Of a stretch of 64,000 nt of DNA, positions 55,070 through 63,592 are shown in pieces (the first letter of the stretch is position 1; every line of letters begins with the position of its first letter). Origin of the DNA: Micromonospora sp. HM5-17 (GTDB lineage: Bacteria > Actinomycetota > Actinomycetes > Mycobacteriales > Micromonosporaceae); NCBI RefSeq assembly GCF_003762835.1, contig NZ_RJWA01000002.1, forward strand, positions 496,001-560,000, read 5' to 3'. Both the position numbers and the translations under genes were made by a program. Under the pieces are notes generated by a model. That model was not told where the DNA came from, ran no database searches, and saw nothing but the letters and a program-made list of their open reading frames with translations.

Positions 55070-56125
55070 ATGACGGCCCGCCCGGCGGACGCGACGGGAC
55101 GCCCCACGCTCGAGCAGGTCGCCGAGGCGGCCGGGGTGTCCCGGGCCACCGTCTCCCGGGTGATCAACGCGGTGCCCACCGTCGATCCCCGCATCCGGGC
55201 CGCCGTCGAGCGCGCGATCGCCGAGATCGGGTACGTTCCGAACCTCGCCGCCCGATCCCTGGTCACCCGGCGTACCGACTCGATGGCGCTCATCGTCTCG
55301 GAGCCGCCCGGGCACGCCACCGTCTACAAGACGCCGTTCCTCCAGCGCCTCTTCACCGATCCGTACATCGGTCGGGTCACCGCCGGGGCGCAGGAGGTGC
55401 TGCGTCCCCGGAACATCCATCTTGTGATCATTCCGGCGGACCCGCCGGCCCACCACATGGTCCTCCGCTACCTGCGGCAGGGCCACGTCGACGGCGTGTT
55501 GCTCATCTCCAGTCACGGCGCCGACCCGCTGCCCCAGCAGCTCGTCGACCTCGGCATACCGGCGGTCCTGTCGGCCCGGCCCGGCCGTCCGGTGCCGCTG
55601 AGCTACGTCGACGTCGACCAGCAGGGCGGGGCCCGGTTGGCGGCCGAGCACCTCGTCGGAAGCGGCCGGCGGAGGCTCGCCACGATCTGCGGCCCGCAGG
55701 ACATGCCCGCCGGACAGGATCGCCTCGCCGGGTTCCGGTCCGCGGTCGCGGCCCAGCTCGGCGTCGACGTGCCGGCGGAACAGGGCGACTTCACCCGCTC
55801 GGGCGGGGAGGCGGCGACGCACCGCCTGCTGGACCGGCATCCGGAGATCGACGGCTTGTTCGCCGCCAACGACCTGATGGCCGAGGGGGCGATCCGGGCT
55901 CTCCAGGAGCGCGGTCGGCGGGTGCCGGAAGACGTGGGCGTGGTCGGGTTCGACGACAGTAGCGCCGCCGTGGAGTCGCACCCGCAGCTCACCACGATCC
56001 GGCAGCCGGTGGAGGAGATGGCCGGCGAGATGGCGCAGCTCCTGCTCGCCCGGTTGCGGGAACCGGACCGGACGGCGCGGTCGGTCATCTTCAACCCGAC
56101 CCTGGTCGTCCGGCAGTCGGCCTGA
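55070..56125 (+). CDS. LacI-family transcriptional regulator
   Basis: 351 residues. The N-terminal helix-turn-helix and hinge read TLEQVAEAAGVSRATVSRVINA and YVPNLAARSLVTRRTD. The periplasmic-binding-like effector domain follows, with GVLLISSHGADPLPQQLVDLGIPAVL, YVDVDQQGGARLAAEHLVGSG, LFAANDLMAEGAIRALQERGRRVPEDVGVVGFDDS and LTTIRQPVEEM. It probably represses the GH16, DUF1996 and GH99 genes through the AGAGAGCGCTCTCT palindromes until a sugar inducer binds. That link rests on position and operator type. An upstream extension of the frame crosses the DUF1996 gene and terminator and is rejected. Confidence 0.93.
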   Translation: MTARPADATGRPTLEQVAEAAGVSRATVSRVINAVPTVDPRIRAAVERAIAEIGYVPNLAARSLVTRRTDSMALIVSEPPGHATVYKTPFLQRLFTDPYIGRVTAGAQEVLRPRNIHLVIIPADPPAHHMVLRYLRQGHVDGVLLISSHGADPLPQQLVDLGIPAVLSARPGRPVPLSYVDVDQQGGARLAAEHLVGSGRRRLATICGPQDMPAGQDRLAGFRSAVAAQLGVDVPAEQGDFTRSGGEAATHRLLDRHPEIDGLFAANDLMAEGAIRALQERGRRVPEDVGVVGFDDSSAAVESHPQLTTIRQPVEEMAGEMAQLLLARLREPDRTARSVIFNPTLVVRQSA

Positions 56126-56207
56126 CCACGCTCGGGCGGAGCGCCGCTACGCTCCGGTCCCCGGCCCGGGTCGCGACGCGACCGCACGGGGTGTTTAGAT
56201 CAGCCGC

Positions 56208-57173
56208 ATGTTCTGGAAGCGAGCCAAGCTGCCCGAGGTCACCCTCGACGACGCCCTCGGTGACGCCGGGCTGGTCAAGGCCAGGGACCTGGCCCGGGCC
56301 GGCGACTGGGCGGCCGTCCGTGAGATGTTCGCCGAAACCGTCGGCGACTGGGAGCGGCGCGCCCTGTACGCGAACGTGCTGGGCAAGGTCGACCGCGTCT
56401 GGCTGGACGACTGGCTCGCGGCAGCCCCGGACGACCCCGGCCTCTGGGTGCTCCTGGCCAACCGCGAGGCCGACCGGGCGGGTCGGGCGCGTGGCGCCGG
56501 CAAGGCGAGCGAGACCAGCCGGGAGCAGTTTGCGGACTTCCACTACTTCATGGCGAGGGCCGCGGAGGCCTGCGAACGCGCGGCGGCATTGAACCCCGAC
56601 GACCCGACGCCGTGGATCCAGTCGATCTGGACGCTGTTCGGGCACCGGAGCGGTGCGCCGTTCGAGAAGCGGTTTGCCGAGCTGACGGCGCGGGATCCGT
56701 TCAGCTATCTCGGGCACGAGGCGGCGGTGCAGTACCGGACGAAGAAGTGGTTCGGCTCGCACGGGGCGATGTACGAGCTGGCCCGCTCGGCCGCGGCGTC
56801 CGCGCCGCCCGGTTCACCGCTGCACGCGCTGCCCGTCCAGGCGCACATCGAGTACGCCCTACGCGAGTTCTTCTGGGGTGACAACCCGAACGGGGCGGAG
56901 CAGAACCTGGAGTTCTGGAACTCGCCCGATGTGGTGCGCGAGGTCGAGGCGGCCCGGGCCGACTGGCTGGCCGCCGGGCCACCGCGGCACCCGGCGGCGC
57001 CGAAGGTCCGCGGTGTCTTTGCCTTCGTCGCCAGCTGGGGTGAGCGGTGGAGGCCGGCGCTGGCCGACTTCCGCGAACTCGGCCCGGTCGCCTCGGAGTA
57101 TCCGTGGTACTACCGGGGACGACCGGCGGAGATCCTGCGGGCCTGCCAGGTCCGGGCCGCGCGTGCCCGCTGA
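56208..57173 (+). CDS. Hypothetical protein, helical/TPR-like
   Basis: 321 residues, not recognised. It is mostly alpha-helical with TPR-like spacing (ARAGDWAAVREMFAETVGDWERRALYANVLG, AEACERAAALNPDDPTPWIQSIWTLFG) and no signal peptide or membrane segment. Conserved-looking aromatic segments include DFHYFMARAAEACE, DPFSYLGHEAAVQYRTKKWFGSHGAMYELAR and EYPWYYRGRPAEILRACQ. It is probably a cytoplasmic scaffold or housekeeping protein of actinomycetes. ATG 56208 is the natural start. It stands alone between lacI and the DivIVA-domain gene. Confidence 0.7.
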   Translation: MFWKRAKLPEVTLDDALGDAGLVKARDLARAGDWAAVREMFAETVGDWERRALYANVLGKVDRVWLDDWLAAAPDDPGLWVLLANREADRAGRARGAGKASETSREQFADFHYFMARAAEACERAAALNPDDPTPWIQSIWTLFGHRSGAPFEKRFAELTARDPFSYLGHEAAVQYRTKKWFGSHGAMYELARSAAASAPPGSPLHALPVQAHIEYALREFFWGDNPNGAEQNLEFWNSPDVVREVEAARADWLAAGPPRHPAAPKVRGVFAFVASWGERWRPALADFRELGPVASEYPWYYRGRPAEILRACQVRAARAR

Positions 57174-57415
57174 CCCGGCGCCGCCGCGCGGTCGCCGGCG
57201 CGCCGCCGACGGTCGTGTCGGCCAGACGATCAGACCGGTGCTCCGCTGCTTCCGGCGAGCCGACCGGAGTCGGTCGGTCGGGGTCCGTCGTCGGAACGGC
57301 CGAGCCAGGGGCGCGCCCCGGGCCGCGGTTGACAGGTATGATCCGCCGGTCGCGCCCCACCCCTGCCCGAGCTGACCCGTCGCCACCGGGTCCGCGAACA
57401 CCTGGAGGATGACGC

Positions 57416-58708
57416 ATGTCCCAAGCCCAGGACTTCTTCGACCTCCCGCAGGACATGGTTACGCGGCCGACCTTCGAGTCGGTGCTGCGCGGTTACGACA
57501 AGCGACAGGTGGACCAGTACGTCGCCCACGCGACCGGAGAGATCGCGAAGCTGACGGCCGAGCGCAGCCAGGCGTACAGCCAGATCCAGAGTCTGACCGC
57601 GCAGCTGCAGCAGGTGCAGGCGGAGCTGACCGAGCTGAGCCAGCGACCTCCGCAGGTGGACCGGGCGTCCTTCCGCGACCTTGGACCGATGGTCGACCAG
57701 ATCCTGGCCCTGGCCGAGAAGCAGGCCGAGGCGATCGTCAGCGCCGCCACGCAGCGGGCCAGCGAGCACCAGGCGGAGGCGGAGCGGGTGCTCGCCGAGA
57801 GCCGCGAACGGGCGGACAAGCTGCGGGCCGACGGCGAGGCCGCGCGGGAGCGCGCCGAGCAGGAGGCGTTGCGGATCAACGAGCAGAGCGCCCAGCAGAT
57901 CGAGCAGGCCCGCGCCGAGGCCGAGGCGATGCTTGAGGCGGCCCGCGCCCGGGCGCACCAGGAGGTCGAGGCGGCGCGCAACCAGACCCAGCAGGAACTG
58001 TCGCAGTGGAAGGCCACCGTCGAGCGAGAACTCGCCGACCGGCGGGCCGCGGTCGAGGCGGAGCTGGCCCGGCAGCAGAGCATGGCCGAGCAGGACAACG
58101 CGGCGCGGAAGGCGGAGGCGCAGCAGTACGTCGCCGAGCTGCGGCGGCACGCGGACGAGCAGGCCGCCGTCCACCAGCAGAAGCTGGCGGCCCTCCAGGA
58201 GGAGATCGAGTCCCGGGAGCAGGCGCTGGCCCAGCTCCAGGCCGCGCAGGAGAGCGCCCAGCAGCGGCTGGCGCAGTCGCGCCAGGAGCACGCGACAGCG
58301 GAACAGGAGATCGCCCAGCTCCAGCAGCGCCTCGGCGAGCTCCGCCAGGAGCTGACCGCCGAGCTGAACCGGTTGGACGAGGCCCGACGAGCGGCCGAGG
58401 CGGCCGAGCGCCACGCCATGGAGGTGCGGGCCCGGGTGCAGCGCGAGGCGAAGCGGTTGGCGGACCGGGCCGCGGCCGCGGTGATGGCGGCCGCGGCGAT
58501 CAGCGGCGAGACGGGCGAGTACCAGATGGTGGCGGTCCGGACGGACACCAGCCGTCGGGCCGAGGAGGCCGGCGAGGCGGCCTCTCCCAGGCCGGTGCCG
58601 GCCGAGTCGCTTCCGCTGACCGAGCCGACCGTGCTGACCGAGGCGGTGGCTGCCGAGGTCGGCGCGGACCGGTCGACGGCACCGATGGGCGTCCACCCGG
58701 AACGGTAG
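57416..58708 (+). CDS. DivIVA-domain coiled-coil protein
   Basis: 430 residues. The N-terminal DivIVA-like box is FESVLRGYDKRQVDQYVAHATGEI. Then comes about 300 residues of nearly unbroken coiled coil, rich in Ala, Glu, Gln and Arg (for example AEQEALRINEQSAQQIEQARAEAEAMLEAARARAHQEVEAARNQ). The tail is short and Pro/Thr-rich. The layout matches filament-forming polarity proteins of actinomycetes such as FilP or Scy relatives. It probably supports tip growth or cell-shape organisation. ATG 57416 follows CTGGAGGATG, a good ribosome site. Confidence 0.85.
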   Translation: MSQAQDFFDLPQDMVTRPTFESVLRGYDKRQVDQYVAHATGEIAKLTAERSQAYSQIQSLTAQLQQVQAELTELSQRPPQVDRASFRDLGPMVDQILALAEKQAEAIVSAATQRASEHQAEAERVLAESRERADKLRADGEAARERAEQEALRINEQSAQQIEQARAEAEAMLEAARARAHQEVEAARNQTQQELSQWKATVERELADRRAAVEAELARQQSMAEQDNAARKAEAQQYVAELRRHADEQAAVHQQKLAALQEEIESREQALAQLQAAQESAQQRLAQSRQEHATAEQEIAQLQQRLGELRQELTAELNRLDEARRAAEAAERHAMEVRARVQREAKRLADRAAAAVMAAAAISGETGEYQMVAVRTDTSRRAEEAGEAASPRPVPAESLPLTEPTVLTEAVAAEVGADRSTAPMGVHPER

Positions 58709-59325
58709 GCGGACGCGCCGCTGCCGGTCTCGGATCTCGCCCGACCGGGCACCCGCTCGACCAGACGTCACCCGACCGGATCGACCACCGGTCGGAAGCG
58801 CGGGTGTTCCGGCGCGGTAGGGCCCACAGTGGACTGACTGGGCCACTGCCGCGCGCCCGGGCTAATAGATCACCCCTGCGCGTTCTGTCAACATCGACGA
58901 TTTCGAGGATCCCGGTTTGGTGTGCGCAGAGTAACTGCGTACCGGAGAGTCGGGATTGCGGTCCGTCACTCAGACGGTCTGAGCCGTCTCCGTCGAGAGT
59001 GGATAGTGATTACCCTGCGTGACGTACGTCCCGGATGATTACTGTCTGCCACATTTTGTCAATATTTGTGATCATTGTCTCACTCGACACGGCCTGGCGG
59101 AACACTCACGATGTGTGAGAAATGAGGTGAGGTCGCCTTCGCCGACTGGTCTGCACCCACTACCCGCCTGATGGGTCCCGCCTGTCCGGAAAGCCATCCG
59201 GCCATCGGACGAGTAGGCAAACGGTCGGTGGGTGGCGGACGATACGCGGCCTCCCCACCGGGCGGGTGGCACTGCCCCGCCTGGGCGCGGCGATGCCGAA
59301 CCGGTCGAAGCGAGAGGGAGCGGTA
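58709..59325 (+). other. Long leader/regulatory region upstream of the prenyltransferase-tryptophanase fusion
   Basis: About 617 bp without a main gene, and clearly AT-richer than the rest (58860-59120). It holds a short hairpin AGACGG/CCGTCT (58972-58989), the palindrome GACGTACGTC (59021-59030), and two similar motifs, TTCTGTCAACAT (58883-58894) and TTTTGTCAATAT (59054-59065). A possible leader peptide lies at 59035-59118. The promoter position is unresolved. Confidence 0.55.
59035..59118 (+). CDS. Possible 27-residue leader peptide with a single Trp
   Basis: ATG 59035 to TGA 59116 encodes a small hydrophobic peptide (MITVCHILSIFVIIV at its start) with one Trp at position 21, followed by RNTHDV. 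It sits about 210 bp upstream of a gene containing a tryptophanase domain, the position of TnaC in enteric bacteria. It has no clear ribosome binding site, and the spacing of Trp and Asp does not match TnaC. It may be chance in an AT-rich promoter. Confidence 0.2.
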   Translation: MITVCHILSIFVIIVSLDTAWRNTHDV

Positions 59326-61890
59326 ATGCGCGGCTTGTCCCTTGTCGAACATCTGAGTGGCCAGCTTGCCGGCCTGTGCCGGGTTGCCGGCACGGATCCG
59401 GAGCTACCTCTCGAGCTGCTGGCGGACATCCTCGGACCGGCCGCGTCCCGTCCCCTGTCCGAACCGCCGGTCTGGCCCTCCAACGTGGCCGACGACCACA
59501 CTCCCGTCGAGTTTTCGGTCGCCTTCAACCGGGACGAGCCCCCGACACTGCGGATTCTCGCCGAGGCCCTGGGCTCCCCACCTGGCGCAGCCGCGAATCT
59601 CGCCGCCGCGTACGAGTTCGTCGAGCGGCAGGCCCGGCGTTTCGGGCTGCCGACGGGCCGCCTGGATTCGCTCCGGGAGCTGTTCGCCACCGACCACCCC
59701 CAGGGCGAGTTCGCGCTCTGGCACTCGCTGGTGTTCCGGCACGGCCGGCGGCCGGAGTTCAAGGTCTACCTGAACCCTGAGGTCAAGGGCGTCGCCATGG
59801 CGCCGGAGCTGGTCAAGGCGGCCCTGGGCCGGCTCGGTCTCGGCGCGTCGTACCAGGCGCTGCTGGACCACGGAGTCCGGCCCGGCGAACTCGGCCGGCG
59901 GGACCGGCTGGCGTTTTTCGCTCTCGACCTCCACGACGCACCGCACGCCCGGGTCAAGCTCTACCTGAGCCACCACGACGCGCAGGTGCGCGACGTGATC
60001 CGTGCGGCGGGCCTGGTCGACGGCATCGACCCGGCGGAGCTGGCGGAGTTCTGCGCCGTGGCCGGCGGCCCCGCCAACGTCTTCGACCGGCGGCCGCTCG
60101 TCAGCAGCTACACCTTCACCGGCGGTGCCGACCGACCGGTCGGATACAGCCTCTACGTGCCGATCCGCAGTTATGTCGCGGACGACGAGGAGGCACGGGA
60201 CCGCGTCGCCACCCTGCTCACCCGGTATGGCTTCGACAGCTCCCAGCTGGACAGGGCGATTGCCGCCCTGACCAGCCGGCCGCTGCGGGACGGCGTTGGC
60301 CTGCTCGCCCACGTGTCCCTGCGGCTGGGGCCACCCCGTCCCGGGGTGACGGTCTACCTCTCGGCCGAGGCGTACCGCGTCCTACCCCCACGTCCCAGGA
60401 GCGTCCCGGCGGGTACCGATTCGGCGCAGCGGCGGGCCGGCGGCGTCCGGCCCCGACACCTCAGCCACGAGGAGCATCCCGGGTCCATCCACCCGCACCT
60501 GACGCTGCCGCCATACCGGATCAAGGTCGTCGAGCCGATCCCCTTCCTCACCGCCGAGCAGCGGCGGCAGGCGCTCGCCGACGCCGGCTACAACCCGTTC
60601 AACCTCCGTGCCGACCAGATCACCATCGACCTGCTCTCCGACTCGGGCACCGGGGCCACCTCGGTCGAGCAGGAGGCCGCCGCGGCCCGGGGCGACGAGT
60701 CGTACGCCGGAGCCCGGTCGTGGTTCCGGTTCCTCGACGAGGTGCGCGACCTCACCGGCTATCCGCACATCCTTCCGGTGCACCAGGGCCGGGCCGGCGA
60801 GCGGGTCCTCTTCAGCAGCCTGCTCAAGCCCGGTCAGATCTGCGTCAGCAACACCCACTTCGACACCACCCACGCCAACGTGGTGCTGGCCGGTGCCGAG
60901 CCGCGTGACCTGCCCTGCCCGGAGGCGGCCGACCTGGACAGCCCTGCCCCGTTCAAGGGCAACATCGACCTGGCCGCGCTGGAACGGCTCCTGACCGGGC
61001 CCGACGGGCACCGGGTCGGGCTGGTCCTGATCACCATCACCAACAACGGCCTCGGCGGGCAGCCGGTCTCGATGGCGAACCTGGAGGCGGTGCGGGACCT
61101 CTGCCGGCGCCACCAGGTGCCGTTCTTCCTGGACGCGGCACGGTTCGCGGAGAACGCCTGGCTGGTCGGGCAGCGGGAGGCGGCCTACCAGGGCTGGACT
61201 CCCCGGCAGATCGCCTCCCGGGCCTTCTCGCTGGCCGACGGCTGCGTGGTCAGCCTGAAGAAGGACGGGCTGTCGGCCATCGGCGGCTTCATCGGACTCC
61301 GCGACGACGCGTTGCACGCCACCTGCGAGGCGAACCTCATCGCCACCGAGGGCTTCTCGACGTACGGGGGACTGGCCGGCCACGACCTGGAACGGCTCGC
61401 CCAGGGGCTCCGGGAGGTGGTCGAGCCGGCGTACCTGGCGTCCCGGGCCGCGGCGACCGCGCGGTTCGCCCAGATGATCAACGACGCCGGGGTGGACATC
61501 ATCCAGCCGCCCGGCATCCACGCCCTGTACCTCAACGCCGGCCGGCTCCTGCCCCACCTGTCTCCCGGTGACTTCCCCGGTCACTCACTCGGCTGCCAGC
61601 TCTACCTCGACGGCGGCATCCGCTGCGCCGAACTGGGATCGCTGTATCTGGGCCGCATGGACGACCAGCACCGGCTGGTGACCCCGGCGCCCTTCGAACT
61701 CGTCCGGCTGGCGATCCCGCGGCGGGTCTACACCGAGGCGCACTTCGAGTACGTCGCCGCCATCCTGGCCGACATCGCGAAGGATCCCGAGCGGGTTCAG
61801 GGTTACCGGATCGTGTCGGCGCCGCCGCTGCTGCGGCACTTCAAGGTGCGGCTGGCGCCAAAGGAGGCGGAGTACAGCGTCGTCGGATAA
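59326..61890 (+). CDS. Fusion of DMATS-type indole prenyltransferase and tryptophanase
   Basis: 854 residues. Residues about 1-375 match bacterial DMATS prenyltransferases: LSGQLAGLCRVAG, EFKVYLNPEV, HARVKLYLSHHD, PVGYSLYVPIRSYV and GVTVYLSAEAYRV, the repeated ABBA strands. Residues about 390-854 are a complete tryptophanase/beta-eliminating lyase: YRIKVVEPIPFLTAEQRRQAL, DLLSDSGTGATSVEQ, SNTHFDTTHANV, FFLDAARFAENAWLV and the PLP lysine in VSLKKDGLSAIGGFIG (K646). ATG 59326 has GAGGGAG six bases upstream. The two steps would prenylate Trp and release prenyl-indole, pyruvate and ammonia. Separate DMATS and tryptophanase genes are known in actinomycetes. Two strong hairpins end the gene. Confidence 0.93.
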   Translation: MRGLSLVEHLSGQLAGLCRVAGTDPELPLELLADILGPAASRPLSEPPVWPSNVADDHTPVEFSVAFNRDEPPTLRILAEALGSPPGAAANLAAAYEFVERQARRFGLPTGRLDSLRELFATDHPQGEFALWHSLVFRHGRRPEFKVYLNPEVKGVAMAPELVKAALGRLGLGASYQALLDHGVRPGELGRRDRLAFFALDLHDAPHARVKLYLSHHDAQVRDVIRAAGLVDGIDPAELAEFCAVAGGPANVFDRRPLVSSYTFTGGADRPVGYSLYVPIRSYVADDEEARDRVATLLTRYGFDSSQLDRAIAALTSRPLRDGVGLLAHVSLRLGPPRPGVTVYLSAEAYRVLPPRPRSVPAGTDSAQRRAGGVRPRHLSHEEHPGSIHPHLTLPPYRIKVVEPIPFLTAEQRRQALADAGYNPFNLRADQITIDLLSDSGTGATSVEQEAAAARGDESYAGARSWFRFLDEVRDLTGYPHILPVHQGRAGERVLFSSLLKPGQICVSNTHFDTTHANVVLAGAEPRDLPCPEAADLDSPAPFKGNIDLAALERLLTGPDGHRVGLVLITITNNGLGGQPVSMANLEAVRDLCRRHQVPFFLDAARFAENAWLVGQREAAYQGWTPRQIASRAFSLADGCVVSLKKDGLSAIGGFIGLRDDALHATCEANLIATEGFSTYGGLAGHDLERLAQGLREVVEPAYLASRAAATARFAQMINDAGVDIIQPPGIHALYLNAGRLLPHLSPGDFPGHSLGCQLYLDGGIRCAELGSLYLGRMDDQHRLVTPAPFELVRLAIPRRVYTEAHFEYVAAILADIAKDPERVQGYRIVSAPPLLRHFKVRLAPKEAEYSVVG

Positions 61891-61891
61891 C

Positions 61892-61937
61892 CCGGCTCCG
61901 GTGGTGCCGGCCAGGACCGCGGCACCACCGGAGCCGG
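61892..61937 (+). terminator. 17-bp perfect stem terminator directly after the fusion gene
   Basis: CCGGCTCCGGTGGTGCC (61892-61908) pairs perfectly with GGCACCACCGGAGCCGG (61921-61937) around a 12-base loop. It starts 1 bp after the stop codon. Confidence 0.9.
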
Positions 61938-61970
61938 ACGGCGTCAGGCCGCGCGCCACGTCCAAGAGAG

Positions 61971-62003
61971 AACCCCCGGGGCCGTCGGGCCGCCGGGGGT
62001 TTT
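61971..62003. terminator. Second hairpin with T-run, probable bidirectional terminator
   Basis: AACCCCCGG (61971-61979) pairs with CCGGGGGTT (61993-62001) and is followed by further Ts, a Rho-independent layout for plus-strand transcripts. It also faces the 3' end of the convergent conservon, about 220 bp away. Confidence 0.75.
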
Positions 62004-62224
62004 CCCATTCTGCGTCGATCAGTTCGTCGGCCGGTTACTGTCCGGACGTTTCGTCATCCCACAGCGGCCATCCGCAGTCGGACCACCTGATCCGACCCGA
62101 CTCCGGCAACCCGGGGGGCGACTGTCAGCAGATGCCCTCGCGGCTCGTCACCCACCGGGACACGAGACCGAGCCCACGGCACCACCGGGGTGGTGGCGGA
62201 GCGGACGAGGCCGAGCGGCGCTGC

Positions 62225-62779
62225 TCAGCTGGCGACCGGGAGCCGGGACATGGCGTGCCGAACCAGTTCGATCAGGGCCTGCTTGCTCGACGCGCGGTCC
62301 CGCGCGTCGCAGAACACCAGCGGCACGGCCGGGTCCAGCTCCAGCGCCGAACGAATCTCCTCCTCCGTGTAGAGGCACTCCCCGAAGAACCGGTTGACGG
62401 CGGCGACGAACGGAATGCCCCGGCGTTCGAAGTAGTCGATGGCGGGGAAACTGGTGCCCAGCCGCCTGGTGTCAACCAGCACGATCGCCCCGATCGCCCC
62501 CTGCGCCAACTCGTCCCAGATGAACCAGAACCGGTCCTGTCCCGGGGTGCCGAACAGGTAGAGCACGACATCGGGCGTGATGGTGATGCGGCCGAAGTCC
62601 AGCGCGACCGTCGTGTTCGCCTTGTCCTCGATGCCGGTCATGTCGTCGACGCCGACGCTGGCCTGGGTCAGAACCTCCTCGGTGGTGAGGGGCGGGATCT
62701 CGCTGACCGACCCGACCAGGGTGGTCTTGCCGGTGCCGAAGCCGCCCGCCACGACGACCTTGACCGATGTACGATCCAC
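62225..62779 (-). CDS. cvnD: Conservon small GTPase/ATP-GTP-binding protein (CvnD-like)
   Basis: 184 residues. The P-loop is VVAGGFGTGKTTLVGSVSEI. DVVLYLFGTPGQDRFWFIWDEL is the switch-II/G3 region and VAAVNRFFG replaces the NKxD motif, as in CvnD/MglA-like proteins. It works with roadblock and DUF742 partners downstream of a sensor kinase in actinobacterial conservons that control development. GTG 62779 is the start, 20 bp after the DUF742 stop. It is the last gene of the operon and converges with the prenyltransferase-tryptophanase fusion. Confidence 0.92.
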   Translation of the reverse strand: MDRTSVKVVVAGGFGTGKTTLVGSVSEIPPLTTEEVLTQASVGVDDMTGIEDKANTTVALDFGRITITPDVVLYLFGTPGQDRFWFIWDELAQGAIGAIVLVDTRRLGTSFPAIDYFERRGIPFVAAVNRFFGECLYTEEEIRSALELDPAVPLVFCDARDRASSKQALIELVRHAMSRLPVAS

Positions 62780-62798
62780 GTTCTTCAGACCCTCTCGT

Positions 62799-63164
62799 CT
62801 AGAGCCGTTCGAGACCAGCGAGTACCGTTTCCAACAGCCGGCGGTCGGCGATCTTCTGCTGTGCCGGAGATCCGATGCCCAGATAGCCCTGGTCGAGGAG
62901 CACGTCCACCATCACCTTCGTGATGGTGAGGGGACGGTGGAGGTAGGCGCCGATCTCGGCGATCGAGATCCAGTTTCTGCACCTGTTGACGATCTCCCGG
63001 TACTCCGGTTCGAGCCTGCTGGTGTCGGCCGGCCGGGCGATGACCTGGGTGGCCAGGTCGAGATTGGTGTTCCGGGGACTCGTACGGCCATTGACGAGGA
63101 TGTACAGCGGGACGAGCCGGCCGGCCTCCGACTCGTCGTCGCCCTCCCAGGTGTCATAGCTCAT
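62799..63164 (-). CDS. cvnC: DUF742 protein (CvnC-like)
   Basis: 121 residues of the DUF742 family: RLVPLYILVNGRTSPRNTNLDLATQVIA, then EYREIVNRCRNWISIAEIGAYLHRPLTITKVMVDVLLDQGYL and a C-terminal LLETVLAGLERL. The fold is winged-helix-like. It is the third component of conservons. ATG 63164 overlaps the cvnB stop (ATGA), so they are coupled. Confidence 0.92.
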   Translation of the reverse strand: MSYDTWEGDDESEAGRLVPLYILVNGRTSPRNTNLDLATQVIARPADTSRLEPEYREIVNRCRNWISIAEIGAYLHRPLTITKVMVDVLLDQGYLGIGSPAQQKIADRRLLETVLAGLERL

Positions 63165-63592
63165 GGCAGGTGTCCGTGTTGACCGTTCGCCGTCGTGGCA
63201 GCCGACCGCACCTCGGAGCCGAGGTACTCGCCGATCCGGGTCACCAGCCGGCTCATCTCGTAGGCGACCGTGCCCATGTCGACGCTCTGCTGGCAGAGGA
63301 CGGCCAGCCGGGCGTTCTTGCCGGCGGCGGCGACGAACAGCGTCTGCCCCTCGTACTCGATGATGACCTGTTGGACCGGGCCGCTCTCGAACCGCCGACC
63401 CATACCCGCGGCCACGCTGTGTAGGGAGGATGCGCCGGCGGCCAGCAGTTCCGCCTCGTCACGCGGCAGCGCCGTGGACTTCTGGATGACGAGTCCGTCG
63501 GTGGACAGGACGACCGCGTAGACAACATCCGGAATCTCTACAAGACCATCCAGCATCCAGGTCAGGTCGTTCTGCGATTTCGAGTTGGTCAC
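63161..63592 (-). CDS. cvnB: Roadblock/LC7-domain protein (CvnB-like)
   Basis: 143 residues of the roadblock/LC7 family: LTWMLDGLVEIPDVVYAVVLSTDGLVIQKSTALPRDEAELLAAGASSLHSVAAGMGRRF and GKNARLAVLCQQSVDMGTVAYEMSRLVTRIGEYL. Such proteins regulate the partner small GTPase. GTG 63592 overlaps the stop of the upstream kinase gene. It is part of the conservon operon. Confidence 0.93.
   Translation of the reverse strand: MTNSKSQNDLTWMLDGLVEIPDVVYAVVLSTDGLVIQKSTALPRDEAELLAAGASSLHSVAAGMGRRFESGPVQQVIIEYEGQTLFVAAAGKNARLAVLCQQSVDMGTVAYEMSRLVTRIGEYLGSEVRSAATTANGQHGHLP

Noticed and set aside
58709-59325. Trp T-box riboswitch upstream of the tryptophanase fusion
   Set aside because: I could not find the conserved T-box sequence or a matching antiterminator stem in the leader.
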